From an uncultured Pseudomonadales bacterium (GTDB lineage: Bacteria; Pseudomonadota; Gammaproteobacteria; Pseudomonadales; Cellvibrionaceae): a stretch of 64,000 bases of DNA. Numbering within the stretch: the first letter of the stretch is position 1; every line of letters begins with the position of its first letter. Positions 25,960-36,011 of this stretch are shown here, one piece after another. The position numbers and the translations under genes are program-made. The stretch covers positions 1 through 64,000 of the forward strand of contig CANLTI010000018.1 in assembly GCA_947494095.1 (NCBI GenBank), in the 5' to 3' direction. The notes under the pieces were generated by a model. It saw only the letters and a list, made by a program, of their open reading frames with translations. It was not told where the DNA came from and ran no database searches.

Positions 25960-27102
25960 ATGAAAGTAGGCTTTATTAGCGCAGAAACACCCTTTGATCG
26001 CTGCAATTTTAGCGGCACACTGTTTTATATGTATAAAGCATTATCCGAAGAGCCCGATACCGCCATAACAGCAATAGGGCACCGCCCAAAAGTTAATGCA
26101 TTACGACAAAAAATCAGTCAAAAAAGCCTATGGCTACTCGGCGCTATCACCCCTCGCCTAAAAACTACAGTGTTAAGGCTTATCAAAAGACGCTACAGCT
26201 TAACGGTGCAAAACGCCATTGATGCAACAGCCTTTGACTTACTGATAGCGCCTGTTAACTCTGAGGTTGTTGCCGCACTCACACTGCACAATCAAAAATT
26301 AATTTTTGTGACTGATGCAACCCCTGAGTACATTGCACAAGAATACCAACAACAACTCGACCAAGGCATTCACGACATAGAAATGCACTGCATTCAAAAA
26401 GCCTTTAAAACGTTATATTCCTCGGCATTTATGGCCTCCAAGGCGCTGACTGAATTTAATAGCATTGATGATATCGGCAGTAAAGTAGACACCGTAAGAT
26501 TTGGTCTTAACTTAGACACCCCACCCAAAGCTATTACCCCAAAAGCTCCCCCACGCCTTGTAAAACTGGTTTTTATTGGGAAAGAATGGGAAAGAAAAGG
26601 CGGTATTACTGCTGTTGAAACCGCCCAAGCCTTACAGCGGCAAGGCATAGCCTGCCAGCTAACCATTGTTGGTTGCACGCCTCCTATCACCTTAGACCCA
26701 GCGCTGTGTACTGTGATTCCTTTTTTAGACAAAAACAAACCCGATCAACAAGCGCAATACCATGATTTATTAAGCGAGGCGCACTTTTTATTACTGCCAA
26801 CACGCGCAGACTGCACACCTATGGTTATTGCTGAGGCTAACGCCTTTAGCTGCCCAGTATTAGCCTCTGATGTCGGCGGCATACCCAGTCTTATCAGTGA
26901 AAATAACAATGGATTTTTATTGCCGCTTGGTGCAACAGGCGATAACTACGCCCACAAAATAACAACACTTATTAATAATGCCGAGCAATACAAGGCGCTC
27001 TCTGAAGGAAGCTTTGAATTTTACCAACACAACCTTACTTGGTCGGCTTGGGCAAAACACGTACTTAACACAGCGACTACGGGCACTGCTACCATCCAAT
27101 AA
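25960..27102 (+). CDS. Glycosyltransferase family 4
   Basis: A 380-residue GT-B enzyme that adds a sugar from a nucleotide donor to the growing lipid-linked repeat unit. The C-terminal donor-binding half has KLVFIGKEWERKGG (about 204-217) and LLPTRADCTPMVIAEANAFSCPVLASDVGG with the family E-x7-E-like element. The N-terminal half begins MKVGFISAETPFDR. AGAG precedes the ATG and the gene follows the flippase by 34 bp. Donor and acceptor are unknown. Confidence 0.85.
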   Translation: MKVGFISAETPFDRCNFSGTLFYMYKALSEEPDTAITAIGHRPKVNALRQKISQKSLWLLGAITPRLKTTVLRLIKRRYSLTVQNAIDATAFDLLIAPVNSEVVAALTLHNQKLIFVTDATPEYIAQEYQQQLDQGIHDIEMHCIQKAFKTLYSSAFMASKALTEFNSIDDIGSKVDTVRFGLNLDTPPKAITPKAPPRLVKLVFIGKEWERKGGITAVETAQALQRQGIACQLTIVGCTPPITLDPALCTVIPFLDKNKPDQQAQYHDLLSEAHFLLLPTRADCTPMVIAEANAFSCPVLASDVGGIPSLISENNNGFLLPLGATGDNYAHKITTLINNAEQYKALSEGSFEFYQHNLTWSAWAKHVLNTATTGTATIQ

Positions 27103-27143
27103 GTTAAGCTAAAGCCTGCCCCTGCCCCCCAAAAAAGGCGCCT

Positions 27144-27620
27144 TCACATAACCCGCGCCGGAATCCCTACCACCGTGGTACCTGCTGCTACAGGCTTAGT
27201 CACCACGGCATTTGCGCCAACTCGCGCATTTTCACCAATAGCCACCGGTGCAATAATTTTTGCACCGGCGCCAATATCCACGTGCCCACCAAGAACCACA
27301 CCGCCGACTAACGTTGTATTTTGCAATATAAGGCAGTTTGGACCAATTATTGCTTCAGGGTGAATAACCACGCCTACAGGGTGTATTAATAATAACCCGC
27401 CCCCTATTTGGCAATTAATGGGAATGTCGCATGCACAAATCACAGACCAGAAACGATGGCAAAAAACCCACCATTTGGCGCGTAATGTGGCCATAAAGCC
27501 TGTACTGGCTTGGGCTCGCTGATAACCTCGTATTGCTCGCAGCAGCTGCTTGCTCGGCTGCCAAAAAGCCGTGCGGCACTCACGAGACCAGTCGGGTTGA
27601 GTTGTCGATATTTTTTCCAT
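27144..27620 (-). CDS. Serine-acetyltransferase-like hexapeptide acyltransferase
   Basis: 158 residues. The C-terminal ~90 residues are hexapeptide repeats of a left-handed beta-helix (IGPNCLILQNTTLVGG, IGENARVGANAVV), with the catalytic-type His in LLLIHPVGVVIHPEA. It resembles the C-terminal part of CysE but lacks the CysE N-terminal helical domain, so it is more likely a polysaccharide O-acetyltransferase (WcaB-like) than a cysteine-biosynthesis enzyme. It lies alone on the minus strand among plus-strand genes, convergent with the glycosyltransferase gene 42 bp away. Confidence 0.75.
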   Translation of the reverse strand: MEKISTTQPDWSRECRTAFWQPSKQLLRAIRGYQRAQASTGFMATLRAKWWVFCHRFWSVICACDIPINCQIGGGLLLIHPVGVVIHPEAIIGPNCLILQNTTLVGGVVLGGHVDIGAGAKIIAPVAIGENARVGANAVVTKPVAAGTTVVGIPARVM

Positions 27621-27851
27621 TTAAATAAAATCCGCTCAGTATTAGCTCAATAAACTAACATTTTAATTATCGAATCATTGTGTATAGGGTCGATCACTCA
27701 ATTAAAGGCTTGATCATTATTAAACCATACGATCGAGTCATTATTGCCTGTGAGCTACAGGTCAACCTGCTAAATAACACAATACTTGAATCCATTAAAA
27801 CATTCATCATCGCACTGCGCGAGCAGATACGATGAGCACTGGAAACCTATT

Positions 27852-29489
27852 ATGTCTGTCATCGTTATTGGTTTAGATTCTGCCGAGCCCCGCCTAATAG
27901 AGCAATGGATGGCTGACGGCTCACTACCCAACATGCAAAACCTTAAAAACAGTGGCGTTTACGGGAGGCTAGACAACTATGACTTATTTGCCGCCGAACT
28001 CCCCTGGACCACCTTTGCAACCGGCACAACACCCGAAAACACCGGGTACTGGACGCCATTAAAATACTCACCCGACTATCGTATTGAAACCCGCGCCGCT
28101 TATGAGTATAACGAATATCCGGCCTTTTATGCTTTAGGTGATGGCTACCGTGTGTGCTCATTTGATATTCCTCAAGTCCGGCTACAACCCGAGCTTAAAG
28201 GCATTCAGATCAACGCCTGGGGCTCACACTCCCCGCAAGTCGAGCAAGAGTCTTCCCCGCCTCAAGCACTCGCACAAATACGAGAAAGCGTTGGCTGGCA
28301 CCCAGGCTTGCACCGCGATTATGCGCATGCACTTAACATGAAAGGCACCCAGCAAGTGTACAACATGCTGATGACGGGTATTGAGTACCGTGGCGATGCC
28401 TGTATTGAACTACTCAAAAAAGAAAATTGGGATCTATTCATCACCGTTTTTGGTGAAGCTCACGGCGCCGGGCATAATTTTTGGCAATTTCAACCCGAGC
28501 ACCCACTATATGAAGCAGATATAGCAGGTAAAAACCTCTTACCCAAAGATCCATTAAAAGATACTTACATTGCCATGGATCAGCAGATTGGACGCATCAT
28601 CAAAAATAGCCCTAAAGACAGTGAAATTATTGTCTTTTCTGCCCACGGCATGGGTATGAACACCATGGATCTTCCCTCTTGCTTGTTTTTACCGGAATTT
28701 CTCTACCGGTACAATTTTAATCGCCCAGCACTGTGCAATGGTGTAGACGGTAAGGGAGTGCTTACAAAAGAGCTACTCACGGCGCAAAAATGGAACGACT
28801 GGGAGCGCCACATCTGGTCATCACTCAGTGCAGGCAGCACTATCGCGCGCTGGTCACGACAAAAACTGCGCAGCAAGCTATACCGGCTGCTAGCGCCGAT
28901 CATAGGCGATGATGTAGACGGGTACCCCATGAGCCCGCGCACATCAGCCAAAGCGAATGCCGGTAAGCCGTGGTATCAACCCACACTATGGTACGCCAAT
29001 CTCTGGCCCACCATGCGAGCCTACGCACTACCGAGCTTCTCTGATGGTTACATTCGTATTAACGTTAAAGGACGGGAGACTCACGGCATTGTAGAGCCCG
29101 AGGACTACCATCAAGAGCTCGATGCGATTTGCGCCGCATTAGAGGCACTGGTGTGTGCACGCTCAGGAACCCCCATGATTAAAAAAATAGTGCGCACACG
29201 CAAAGACCCCATGGATACCAATCCTAAATTAAGTGATGCCGATCTGGTAATTGGCTGGCAAGAGGAGTTCGCCAGTGACAGCGTACGCCACCCGAGTTAC
29301 GGCTTGATCGGCCCTGCGCCTCACTTTAGAGCGGGCAGTCATAGACATAGCGGCTTTTTTATGGCGGCAGGTGGTAAACTACCTGTAGGCCTAACGGTGC
29401 AAGGGCACGCCCTTGATGTAGGCCCCACCATACTGCAACGCTTGGGCGCCCCTATCCCTAAGGCCATGCAAGGCAAGCCGCTAATATAG
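27852..29489 (+). CDS. Alkaline-phosphatase-superfamily phosphodiesterase
   Basis: A 545-residue protein of the type I phosphodiesterase/nucleotide pyrophosphatase group. VIVIGLDSAEP gives metal ligand Asp9. AELPWTTFATGTTPENTG holds the likely nucleophile Thr53 or Thr54. Further ligands are in FGEAHGAGHNFW and IVFSAHGMGM. The frame is open 22 codons upstream, but ATG 27852 has GGA at suitable spacing and begins at the family's first strand. No signal peptide is seen, so it appears cytoplasmic. Similar genes occur in exopolysaccharide clusters and may act on nucleotide sugars or phospho-substituted intermediates; the substrate is not known. Confidence 0.8.
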   Translation: MSVIVIGLDSAEPRLIEQWMADGSLPNMQNLKNSGVYGRLDNYDLFAAELPWTTFATGTTPENTGYWTPLKYSPDYRIETRAAYEYNEYPAFYALGDGYRVCSFDIPQVRLQPELKGIQINAWGSHSPQVEQESSPPQALAQIRESVGWHPGLHRDYAHALNMKGTQQVYNMLMTGIEYRGDACIELLKKENWDLFITVFGEAHGAGHNFWQFQPEHPLYEADIAGKNLLPKDPLKDTYIAMDQQIGRIIKNSPKDSEIIVFSAHGMGMNTMDLPSCLFLPEFLYRYNFNRPALCNGVDGKGVLTKELLTAQKWNDWERHIWSSLSAGSTIARWSRQKLRSKLYRLLAPIIGDDVDGYPMSPRTSAKANAGKPWYQPTLWYANLWPTMRAYALPSFSDGYIRINVKGRETHGIVEPEDYHQELDAICAALEALVCARSGTPMIKKIVRTRKDPMDTNPKLSDADLVIGWQEEFASDSVRHPSYGLIGPAPHFRAGSHRHSGFFMAAGGKLPVGLTVQGHALDVGPTILQRLGAPIPKAMQGKPLI

Positions 29490-29579
29490 TGTTTGCTTTC
29501 AGTGCGCCATCATATATCGCCCTACAATGCCTACAGGCTCAACCAACAATACCATTCACTTAAAAAGAAAGTCATTGCA

Positions 29580-30338
29580 ATGCCTATAGATGAAATCGCA
29601 ATTCTTAATTGTCAAATACACAATTTAAGTCAGCAAGAACTACTAGAGCAACTGACGCAAGGCGTGGTTGTGACACCCAATATCGATCATTTAATGAGAC
29701 TCCAAAAGGACCCTGAGTTTCATCGCCTTTACGCACAAGCCGACTACCGCGTATGTGATAGTCGCATTATTTTTATGCTGTGTAAGTTGTTTTACCCCAA
29801 GCGACACCTAAAAGAACAAATTACAGGCTCCGATCTATTCCCTGCCTTTTGTGATTACCATAAAAAAAACACTGACATTAAAATATTCTTACTCGGCGGC
29901 AGTGAAGAGTCGGTCAAAATCGCAACACATAATATTAATACAAATAATGGCCGCAATATTGTTTGTGATTACTACTCGCCTCCTTTTGGGTTTGAGCAAT
30001 CAAGCGCTGAAAACGAAAAAATAATCCAGCGGATTAATCAGTCCGGAGCCTGTGTGCTGGCGGTAGGTGTGGGCTCACCCAAACAAGAAAACTGGATTTT
30101 CAAACATAAAGATCAGCTAACAAATATTAAAATCCATTTTGCCATTGGCGCAACCATAGAGTTTCAAAGCGGCTCACTTAAGCGCTCGCCACAATGGATG
30201 ACTAAAATGGGACTTGAATGGCTTTATCGTCTGTGCCAAGAACCCAGACGCTTGGCCAAGCGCTATCTTATTGATGACTTGCCCTTTCTTTGGCTTTACA
30301 CCAAACAGCGATTAGGCTTTTATAAAAAGCCTTGGTAA
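29580..30338 (+). CDS. WecG/TagA/CpsF-family glycosyltransferase (GT26)
   Basis: A 252-residue membrane-associated glycosyltransferase. The conserved blocks are VVTPNIDHLMRLQKDPEF (about 30-47), ADYRVCDSRII, ITGSDLFPAFC, IFLLGGS and VLAVGVGSPKQENWI. GT26 enzymes usually add the second sugar to an undecaprenyl-diphosphate-linked primer, as ManNAc or ManNAcA transfer does in WecG and TagA. The frame is open 29 codons upstream, but ATG 29580 starts the conserved region. It follows the phosphodiesterase gene by 90 bp and precedes the glycoside-hydrolase-like gene by 49 bp. Confidence 0.9.
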   Translation: MPIDEIAILNCQIHNLSQQELLEQLTQGVVVTPNIDHLMRLQKDPEFHRLYAQADYRVCDSRIIFMLCKLFYPKRHLKEQITGSDLFPAFCDYHKKNTDIKIFLLGGSEESVKIATHNINTNNGRNIVCDYYSPPFGFEQSSAENEKIIQRINQSGACVLAVGVGSPKQENWIFKHKDQLTNIKIHFAIGATIEFQSGSLKRSPQWMTKMGLEWLYRLCQEPRRLAKRYLIDDLPFLWLYTKQRLGFYKKPW

Positions 30339-30387
30339 ATCAATGTGTGCTTCCCATCATTCACCATTAACTTTAAATAGGCCAAGC

Positions 30388-32070
30388 ATGAGAGGCACCA
30401 TATTTTTTATTTGTTTATTGCTCGCCAGTATTACCGCAAGCGCTGAAGTCAAAAACCTAAAGCGCTCATCGCTAGGCATGGGGCTCAATGGCATTGCCGA
30501 TTGGTCAACCCAAATGCCTTTTTTAGACTTAATGAAGCAAGCGCGAGCATGGCGAGACTGGAACTCAAAAGTCAACAATGAGCTAGGCTTTGATACCGAT
30601 GAAAACGACTGGATTAAAAGCCTCAAAAAAGGTCAGGCAGCAGGCACGGTGTTTTTGGTCTCTCCGCGTGATGAGCCCGTTATTTATCAACGATATGTTG
30701 TGCTATATGACGGCGAGGGTGTCATAAATTATCGCTGGGGTGCAAAAAAAATAAACCAAGAATCACGCCCAGGCAGAGACATTATTACTGTCTCGCCGGG
30801 CAACAATCTATTAGAAATATCAAAAACAGACCCCGCTAACTTTTTACGTAATATTAAAATCATTCCAGAAAAACATATTAAATTTTATTTAGCCGGTCAT
30901 ACTTTTAACCCAGATTGGCTAAAACGTATTAAAAACTTCAACACATTACGCTTTATGGACTGGATGAAAACCAATCACTCACTGCAAAGCCAGTGGCGCA
31001 ATCGCCCCTTAATAACACACAGAAGCTGGGCACCTATAGGCGTACCGCTGGAGGTTATGATTGAGCTCAGTAATATAACATCCAGCAATCCATGGTTTAA
31101 TATTCCCCACCTTGCCGACCAAGATTACATTGCAGAGTTTGCCAAATTAGTCAAGCGCACACTAAAGGATGCTCTTAGTGTTTACATAGAGCACAGCAAC
31201 GAAGTATGGAACTGGCAATTTAAACAGGCGCAATATGCCAATACTGCCGGGCGCGAACGCTGGCCAGGGATAGGGACCGCCTACATGCAGTGGCATGGCA
31301 TGCGAACCGCTCAAATTTGCGATATATTCAAAGGTCACAAGCAAAGCCCTAAAAATATTGCACCTAAAGCACAAAAACAACCCGTAATAAAATGCGTACT
31401 AGGCACCCAAACAGGCTGGCAGGGCTTAGAAACCGCAGCACTAGAATGCCCAGAATGGGTAAAAGAAGGTCATGCACCGTGCTACAGCCATGGCATTGAT
31501 TACATAGGGATAACCACCTACTTTAACGGGAAGCTCAACGGCCCCGTAAAGTCAGAAAACCCTGCATACTCAACCGTATTAAAGCAATGGGCCTCTAGTG
31601 GAGACAAGGGTATTGAGCAAGCCTTTGCTCAGCTAAATACAGGAAAACCCTTACAGCATATACCCGCCTTTAAAGACTACCAAGGCATCGAGAAGCAACT
31701 CGCGAAAAATATGACTTATTGGCGCAGCGCAGCTAAAAAATACCAATTAGCTTTGGTCGCCTACGAAGGCGGGCAGCACATTACCGCCAATGGACATTTA
31801 CTGCAAAATAATTCTGCCGTCACACAATTTCACCAAACGATTAACGAAGACCCTAAGATGACAGCAATCTATACCCATCACCTAACCAAATGGCAGCAGC
31901 TAGGCGGGGAGTTAAACGTATTATTCGTCGATATAGGCGCCCCCAGCAAATGGGGCAGCTGGGGCGCACTTAAGCGTGTCGACCAGGTTTCATCCCCTAA
32001 ATGGGATGCTATTCAAACATTCAATACACAAACGCCGTGCTGGTGGGAAGCGTGTGCTATCGCCAACTAA
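30388..32070 (+). CDS. Secreted clan GH-A-like glycoside hydrolase
   Basis: A 560-residue exported protein (signal peptide ends TASA near residue 19). It has a central (beta/alpha)8-like region with two candidate catalytic acids: Glu272 in IEHSNEVWNWQF, matching the Asn-Glu acid/base of clan GH-A, and Glu460 in LVAYEGGQH, matching the nucleophile strand. I do not recognise the exact GH family. AGG lies six nt before ATG 30388. Its place in the exopolysaccharide cluster suggests it trims, releases or remodels the polymer. It is convergent with the next glycosyltransferase, the two stop codons overlapping by 4 bp at 32067-32070. Confidence 0.65.
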   Translation: MRGTIFFICLLLASITASAEVKNLKRSSLGMGLNGIADWSTQMPFLDLMKQARAWRDWNSKVNNELGFDTDENDWIKSLKKGQAAGTVFLVSPRDEPVIYQRYVVLYDGEGVINYRWGAKKINQESRPGRDIITVSPGNNLLEISKTDPANFLRNIKIIPEKHIKFYLAGHTFNPDWLKRIKNFNTLRFMDWMKTNHSLQSQWRNRPLITHRSWAPIGVPLEVMIELSNITSSNPWFNIPHLADQDYIAEFAKLVKRTLKDALSVYIEHSNEVWNWQFKQAQYANTAGRERWPGIGTAYMQWHGMRTAQICDIFKGHKQSPKNIAPKAQKQPVIKCVLGTQTGWQGLETAALECPEWVKEGHAPCYSHGIDYIGITTYFNGKLNGPVKSENPAYSTVLKQWASSGDKGIEQAFAQLNTGKPLQHIPAFKDYQGIEKQLAKNMTYWRSAAKKYQLALVAYEGGQHITANGHLLQNNSAVTQFHQTINEDPKMTAIYTHHLTKWQQLGGELNVLFVDIGAPSKWGSWGALKRVDQVSSPKWDAIQTFNTQTPCWWEACAIAN

Positions 32071-33362
32071 TCTGCGGTATTACTCACCGCACGATACACA
32101 TCATCGACTTGCTGAGCTTTTGCCCTCCAAGAAAACGCTTTAGATTTTTCAAATGCCGCTTGAGAGTGCTGAGTTAATAAGTCTCGGTGATTGGCATAGT
32201 TTTTAATAGCTAGCGAAAACTGCTCAATAACATATGCCTCATTATGCGGCGCTATTTTAACGCCGCACGAGCTATCAACATATTCTCCGATGCCGCCGTT
32301 ATCGACCACAAGACAAGGCAAACCTAAGGCCATCGCCTCCATAACCACAGCACCGCCAAACTCCCTAACAGAAGGAAAGGTAAATAAATCGGCTTCGGCA
32401 TAATAACGCCGCGTTTGATCTTGCTTTATCCAACCTATAAATTCAATTTTTTGCTCTACACCTAAATTTTTAGCCAGCGATTCAAGCATGGTTCTTTCTG
32501 GCCCATCACCAACCACCGTCAAATGCAACGCGATATCAGCCTCCTCAAAAGAAAGTGCCGCTATAGCTCGAATCAACATATCAGCGCCCTTATAAGGAAC
32601 AAGCCGCCCACTAAATATTAACTTTAATATCTTTTCGTTTTTTCTTGATGTTAATTTTTGCTCTAAATGAGATTCATAAAAATCATCATTAACAGCATTT
32701 TCAAACAATAAACTCAAACGAGAAGAAGGTACTTTAAGTGCCTTTGCAACCCAGTGCTGCGTATACTCAGAGCCTGCAAACACCCAACTCGCATTACGGT
32801 ATGTAGAGACATAGTTAGGAATTAACCAGCGGCCCAACGAGCGAAAGAAATTAAACTGAGAAAACTCTCGACGCCCACGCGACTTAAAACCTTCGGGAAA
32901 GGGGACACCGCCATTAACCGGCCCCAAAATAAAGGCGCAATGCTTACAGCTTTTGGAAATTTCAACAGGGTAACGGGGCATCATAGGAGTCAAAGCATGC
33001 ACAATATCAAACTCGCCTTGCTCAACACGTTTGCCAAATTGCTGAGCAACGGCACGATCAAAAAAGTAATACATCGGGTACGATAAGACATGATATAAAG
33101 GCCAAATCACACGTCCCTTAAAGGTCGTTAAACGCTCGATTAGCTTATAATAATAGTGCTCAAGCCTACCAGGCCTAATATAGGCAATATCATCATGCCC
33201 GTGGCGTGGTGTTAGAAATTTTTCATTTCGAGCGTGAGTTACTAAAGTCACATCACCAAGCTCACGAATAGACGCAAAAAAATTATAACCCACCAACGGG
33301 ACAGAAGCCCAATCAGGATTACAACTCTCTATTATCAATAATATTTTTTTATTATTGGGCAT
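32067..33362 (-). CDS. Glycosyltransferase family 4
   Basis: A 431-residue GT-B enzyme. The donor half has LKLIFSGRLVPYKGADMLIRA and FTFPSVREFGGAVVMEAMALGLPCLVVDNGG, with the E-x7-E arrangement. The N-terminal acceptor half includes VHALTPMMPRYPVE and GPVNGGVPFPEG. Last gene of the minus-strand run that starts at 38210; it ends inside the stop region of the convergent glycoside-hydrolase gene. Sugar specificity unknown. Confidence 0.9.
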   Translation of the reverse strand: MPNNKKILLIIESCNPDWASVPLVGYNFFASIRELGDVTLVTHARNEKFLTPRHGHDDIAYIRPGRLEHYYYKLIERLTTFKGRVIWPLYHVLSYPMYYFFDRAVAQQFGKRVEQGEFDIVHALTPMMPRYPVEISKSCKHCAFILGPVNGGVPFPEGFKSRGRREFSQFNFFRSLGRWLIPNYVSTYRNASWVFAGSEYTQHWVAKALKVPSSRLSLLFENAVNDDFYESHLEQKLTSRKNEKILKLIFSGRLVPYKGADMLIRAIAALSFEEADIALHLTVVGDGPERTMLESLAKNLGVEQKIEFIGWIKQDQTRRYYAEADLFTFPSVREFGGAVVMEAMALGLPCLVVDNGGIGEYVDSSCGVKIAPHNEAYVIEQFSLAIKNYANHRDLLTQHSQAAFEKSKAFSWRAKAQQVDDVYRAVSNTAD

Positions 33363-33390
33363 AATATCTCACTTAGCTCTGTGGGTATCT

Positions 33391-34752
33391 TTATGTTTTA
33401 GCCGTATGTTTTAGCAGCACTGCTCGTCCCGCTAGCGCGCCACCCATTAGAAGTGTCACGCTCGATAAAGATGAGTTAGGAATAAAATCGATCATATTAC
33501 TCATTAAAATCAATCCAATCACGGCAGAATAGTCAGCAGACTCTATGAGGGTTTTATGCCTATTCGCTTCTTTTAAGATTAAAAACCAGCGATACAGCGG
33601 GACAAAAAATAACCCAAAAAAGCTCAAATAGCCCACCCATCCCCACGCGCTAAATACAATAATCCACTGCCCATCAATAACACTGAGTTTTTGCCCACTG
33701 TAATCATAAATCAAATTTCGCCCCCAACTACCCCAGCCAAACCACTTACGCTCACCGGCTTTAGCCAATAGTTCATCTTCATTATTTAAGCGAAACGCAA
33801 AAGATTTGGCACGGTCCTCATTGTACTCACTCACTAGCTGAGTAAAACTACGCAGCTGGGGCGATGACGCTTCTCGAATAGCCGGATAACAGCTCACAAA
33901 AAAAACAAATATTGTAGCTATTAAAAATTGAGTTTTAGGCTTAAATAGCAACAACACGGTCAGCAGCAAAAATAAATACAAGACAACGCCCATGGTTTTA
34001 CATAAAAAAACAACCACAAACAACCCAATAAACACATACCGAGCCGGTATTCTCCAAATCATAACTTTGTTTTTCATTAAAACAAACGCACATATACATG
34101 CGGTATAAGCAAAAAAAGCAACCAGTAAACCATGCCCTAAGAATACAACGGGCCTAAAACCACCTGCCCGGACTTGCTGGGCAAATTGGTGTGGGAAAAA
34201 GCCGTAAAATTGAGCGTGTAACTGCGGGCTCATTCTTATTTCCCAGAGCATGGGCAGTGTATAAAATACCGCACAAAAGGCAATCCAATAAACAATACGA
34301 CGATGTGCACAAGCAGTATTTAAGACTAAATAACCCACGCAAAAGGGTATAACAACGGAAGTCGTTTTTGTAAAAAAAACACCAATAAAATCCCAAGCTT
34401 TTAAGCCAGGTAAATAACTATCCGTAAACTCCAGCGGCGTAGAATTTAAAAAAATGGTCATAATTGGGCCAAACAAAAAACTCAGCAAACACAACCGATA
34501 AACGCCGCTAAATTTAATTTTGGCATTATCTAAAGAGACACGATATAACAAAAAAAATGCCATAATCGATGCTAACGAATCCTTATTAATAGCAGGTAAC
34601 AGCGGAAAATCAAATGCTGTTTTCACCGGAAGTAACAGGTAGGGCAACAAAAAAAGAAGGATAGTGGCATCAACCAATTGCATTTTTTGCTTAATAATTT
34701 TTGCCAAAAACGGCCATGTAATCAGTGCTAAATAAGCAAATAAATTAGGCAC
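33391..34752 (-). CDS. wzy: O-antigen polymerase-like (Wzy) membrane protein
   Basis: A 453-residue protein with about 10-12 membrane spans and a large periplasmic loop (about residues 285-350, rich in charged residues, including AGERKWFGWGSWGRNLIYDYSGQ). The G-rich loop ending in a WGW-like block is typical of Wzy polymerases and WaaL ligases. In this cluster it is the polymerase candidate, joining flipped repeat units. The start is GTG 34752, 35 bp after the preceding GT2 gene. Confidence 0.75.
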   Translation of the reverse strand: MPNLFAYLALITWPFLAKIIKQKMQLVDATILLFLLPYLLLPVKTAFDFPLLPAINKDSLASIMAFFLLYRVSLDNAKIKFSGVYRLCLLSFLFGPIMTIFLNSTPLEFTDSYLPGLKAWDFIGVFFTKTTSVVIPFCVGYLVLNTACAHRRIVYWIAFCAVFYTLPMLWEIRMSPQLHAQFYGFFPHQFAQQVRAGGFRPVVFLGHGLLVAFFAYTACICAFVLMKNKVMIWRIPARYVFIGLFVVVFLCKTMGVVLYLFLLLTVLLLFKPKTQFLIATIFVFFVSCYPAIREASSPQLRSFTQLVSEYNEDRAKSFAFRLNNEDELLAKAGERKWFGWGSWGRNLIYDYSGQKLSVIDGQWIIVFSAWGWVGYLSFFGLFFVPLYRWFLILKEANRHKTLIESADYSAVIGLILMSNMIDFIPNSSLSSVTLLMGGALAGRAVLLKHTAKT

Positions 34753-34787
34753 CCAACATTACCCCTTTAAAAAAAATCATGAGGCGA

Positions 34788-36011
34788 CTACTTTTTTTTA
34801 GGCGGTTTAGCGGGTAGCTCTCGCTGGGTTTTATGCCAGCGAGAGCGTTTACCTGAAGTTAAAGCTCGATATAATCCAATTTTATTCAATGCATACTCAC
34901 TTAAGGCATACACATCTTTTAACTGTAATCGATCGGGGCCTCTCAGTGCATTTGCTGTTATTAAAGCCATCAGTAGCAGGATATTCAAACCCACAATAAA
35001 ATATACAATTGCGCTCCAGCCAATAGCATATATCGCGCCGCCCAAAACAATGGATAAGCCAGCGCTTAAAGTGAGTAATACGATAAAAGGCAGTATGCAA
35101 AGATCTAATGCTGTTATTAATGATGTCCAGCGTAATTTTTTAAGCGAAAACAATAACAGTTTAGGCACATATTTTGTGATCATACCAATATGGCCATGCT
35201 CCCACCGCGCACGCTGCACCTGCGAGGTTTGATTATCCGTCGGGAGTACACTAGTAATTTTGGCCGACAATACAAACTCGACCTTTCGGTCCAGTAGCGT
35301 CAAATCTAAGCCCAGCTTCATATCTTCGACAATTTCACCTGAGGCTAGATCAATGTGATCAATTAAAGCGCCTGCAATAGCAAAACCTGAACCCGTAATG
35401 GGTACACTACCCCCAAGCTTAGCCAAACCTAAAGGCCGTATAATATTTTTAATAAATACGGCAAATGCCGATATTCGAGCGGCGGGTTTAGCATGCTCAG
35501 GAGCCACTAAGGTATAAGCGCCTTGTACAGTCGTTTGGTAATGGTCGGCACACCGCATTAAGTCGCTTAAGGCGCTAGTATTGACGGTGCAATCGGCATC
35601 CACAACCATAACGACGTCGGGTTTAGCTGCGCGGCAGTGCTCAAGCCCAAACGCTAATGCAAAACCCTTACCTCTGTCTTGTGCGTGAGTACGCTCAATA
35701 ACCTCGCAGTGATACTCGCGCGCTATAGCGGCTGTATCATCTGAGCAATTATCGGCAATCACAATGATACGCATGTTATCACTACAGGCACTTAATAAAG
35801 ACTCTAGCGTGGCCCCAATCACACTTTGCTCATTATGTGCAGGGACTAGCACAACACCTTTTAGCGTTTGATCTAATGCGGGGACGACCCGTAGAGCTTG
35901 AGCCGCTCGTTGAGAGGCCGCATACCTAATACAACCCACAACAACTTCTAGGCAAAACAACAACAATGGGAAAAGTAAAAGGGCGAAGCCCCCTATCAAT
36001 ACAGTGGTCAT
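34788..36011 (-). CDS. Membrane glycosyltransferase family 2
   Basis: A 407-residue processive-type GT2. One N-terminal span (about 4-28) is followed by a GT-A domain: VVLVPAHNEQSVIG, VVDADC (Asp138 and Asp140, metal/nucleotide site), an acidic ED in GEIVEDMKLG, and QVQRARWEHG (QxxRW). Two or more C-terminal membrane spans follow. This is the layout of polysaccharide synthases or NDP-hexose transferases such as IcaA and BcsA relatives, although it may add a single sugar. Its ATG overlaps the stop of the upstream GT4 gene by one base (TAATG), so translation is coupled. Confidence 0.88.
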   Translation of the reverse strand: MTTVLIGGFALLLFPLLLFCLEVVVGCIRYAASQRAAQALRVVPALDQTLKGVVLVPAHNEQSVIGATLESLLSACSDNMRIIVIADNCSDDTAAIAREYHCEVIERTHAQDRGKGFALAFGLEHCRAAKPDVVMVVDADCTVNTSALSDLMRCADHYQTTVQGAYTLVAPEHAKPAARISAFAVFIKNIIRPLGLAKLGGSVPITGSGFAIAGALIDHIDLASGEIVEDMKLGLDLTLLDRKVEFVLSAKITSVLPTDNQTSQVQRARWEHGHIGMITKYVPKLLLFSLKKLRWTSLITALDLCILPFIVLLTLSAGLSIVLGGAIYAIGWSAIVYFIVGLNILLLMALITANALRGPDRLQLKDVYALSEYALNKIGLYRALTSGKRSRWHKTQRELPAKPPKKK

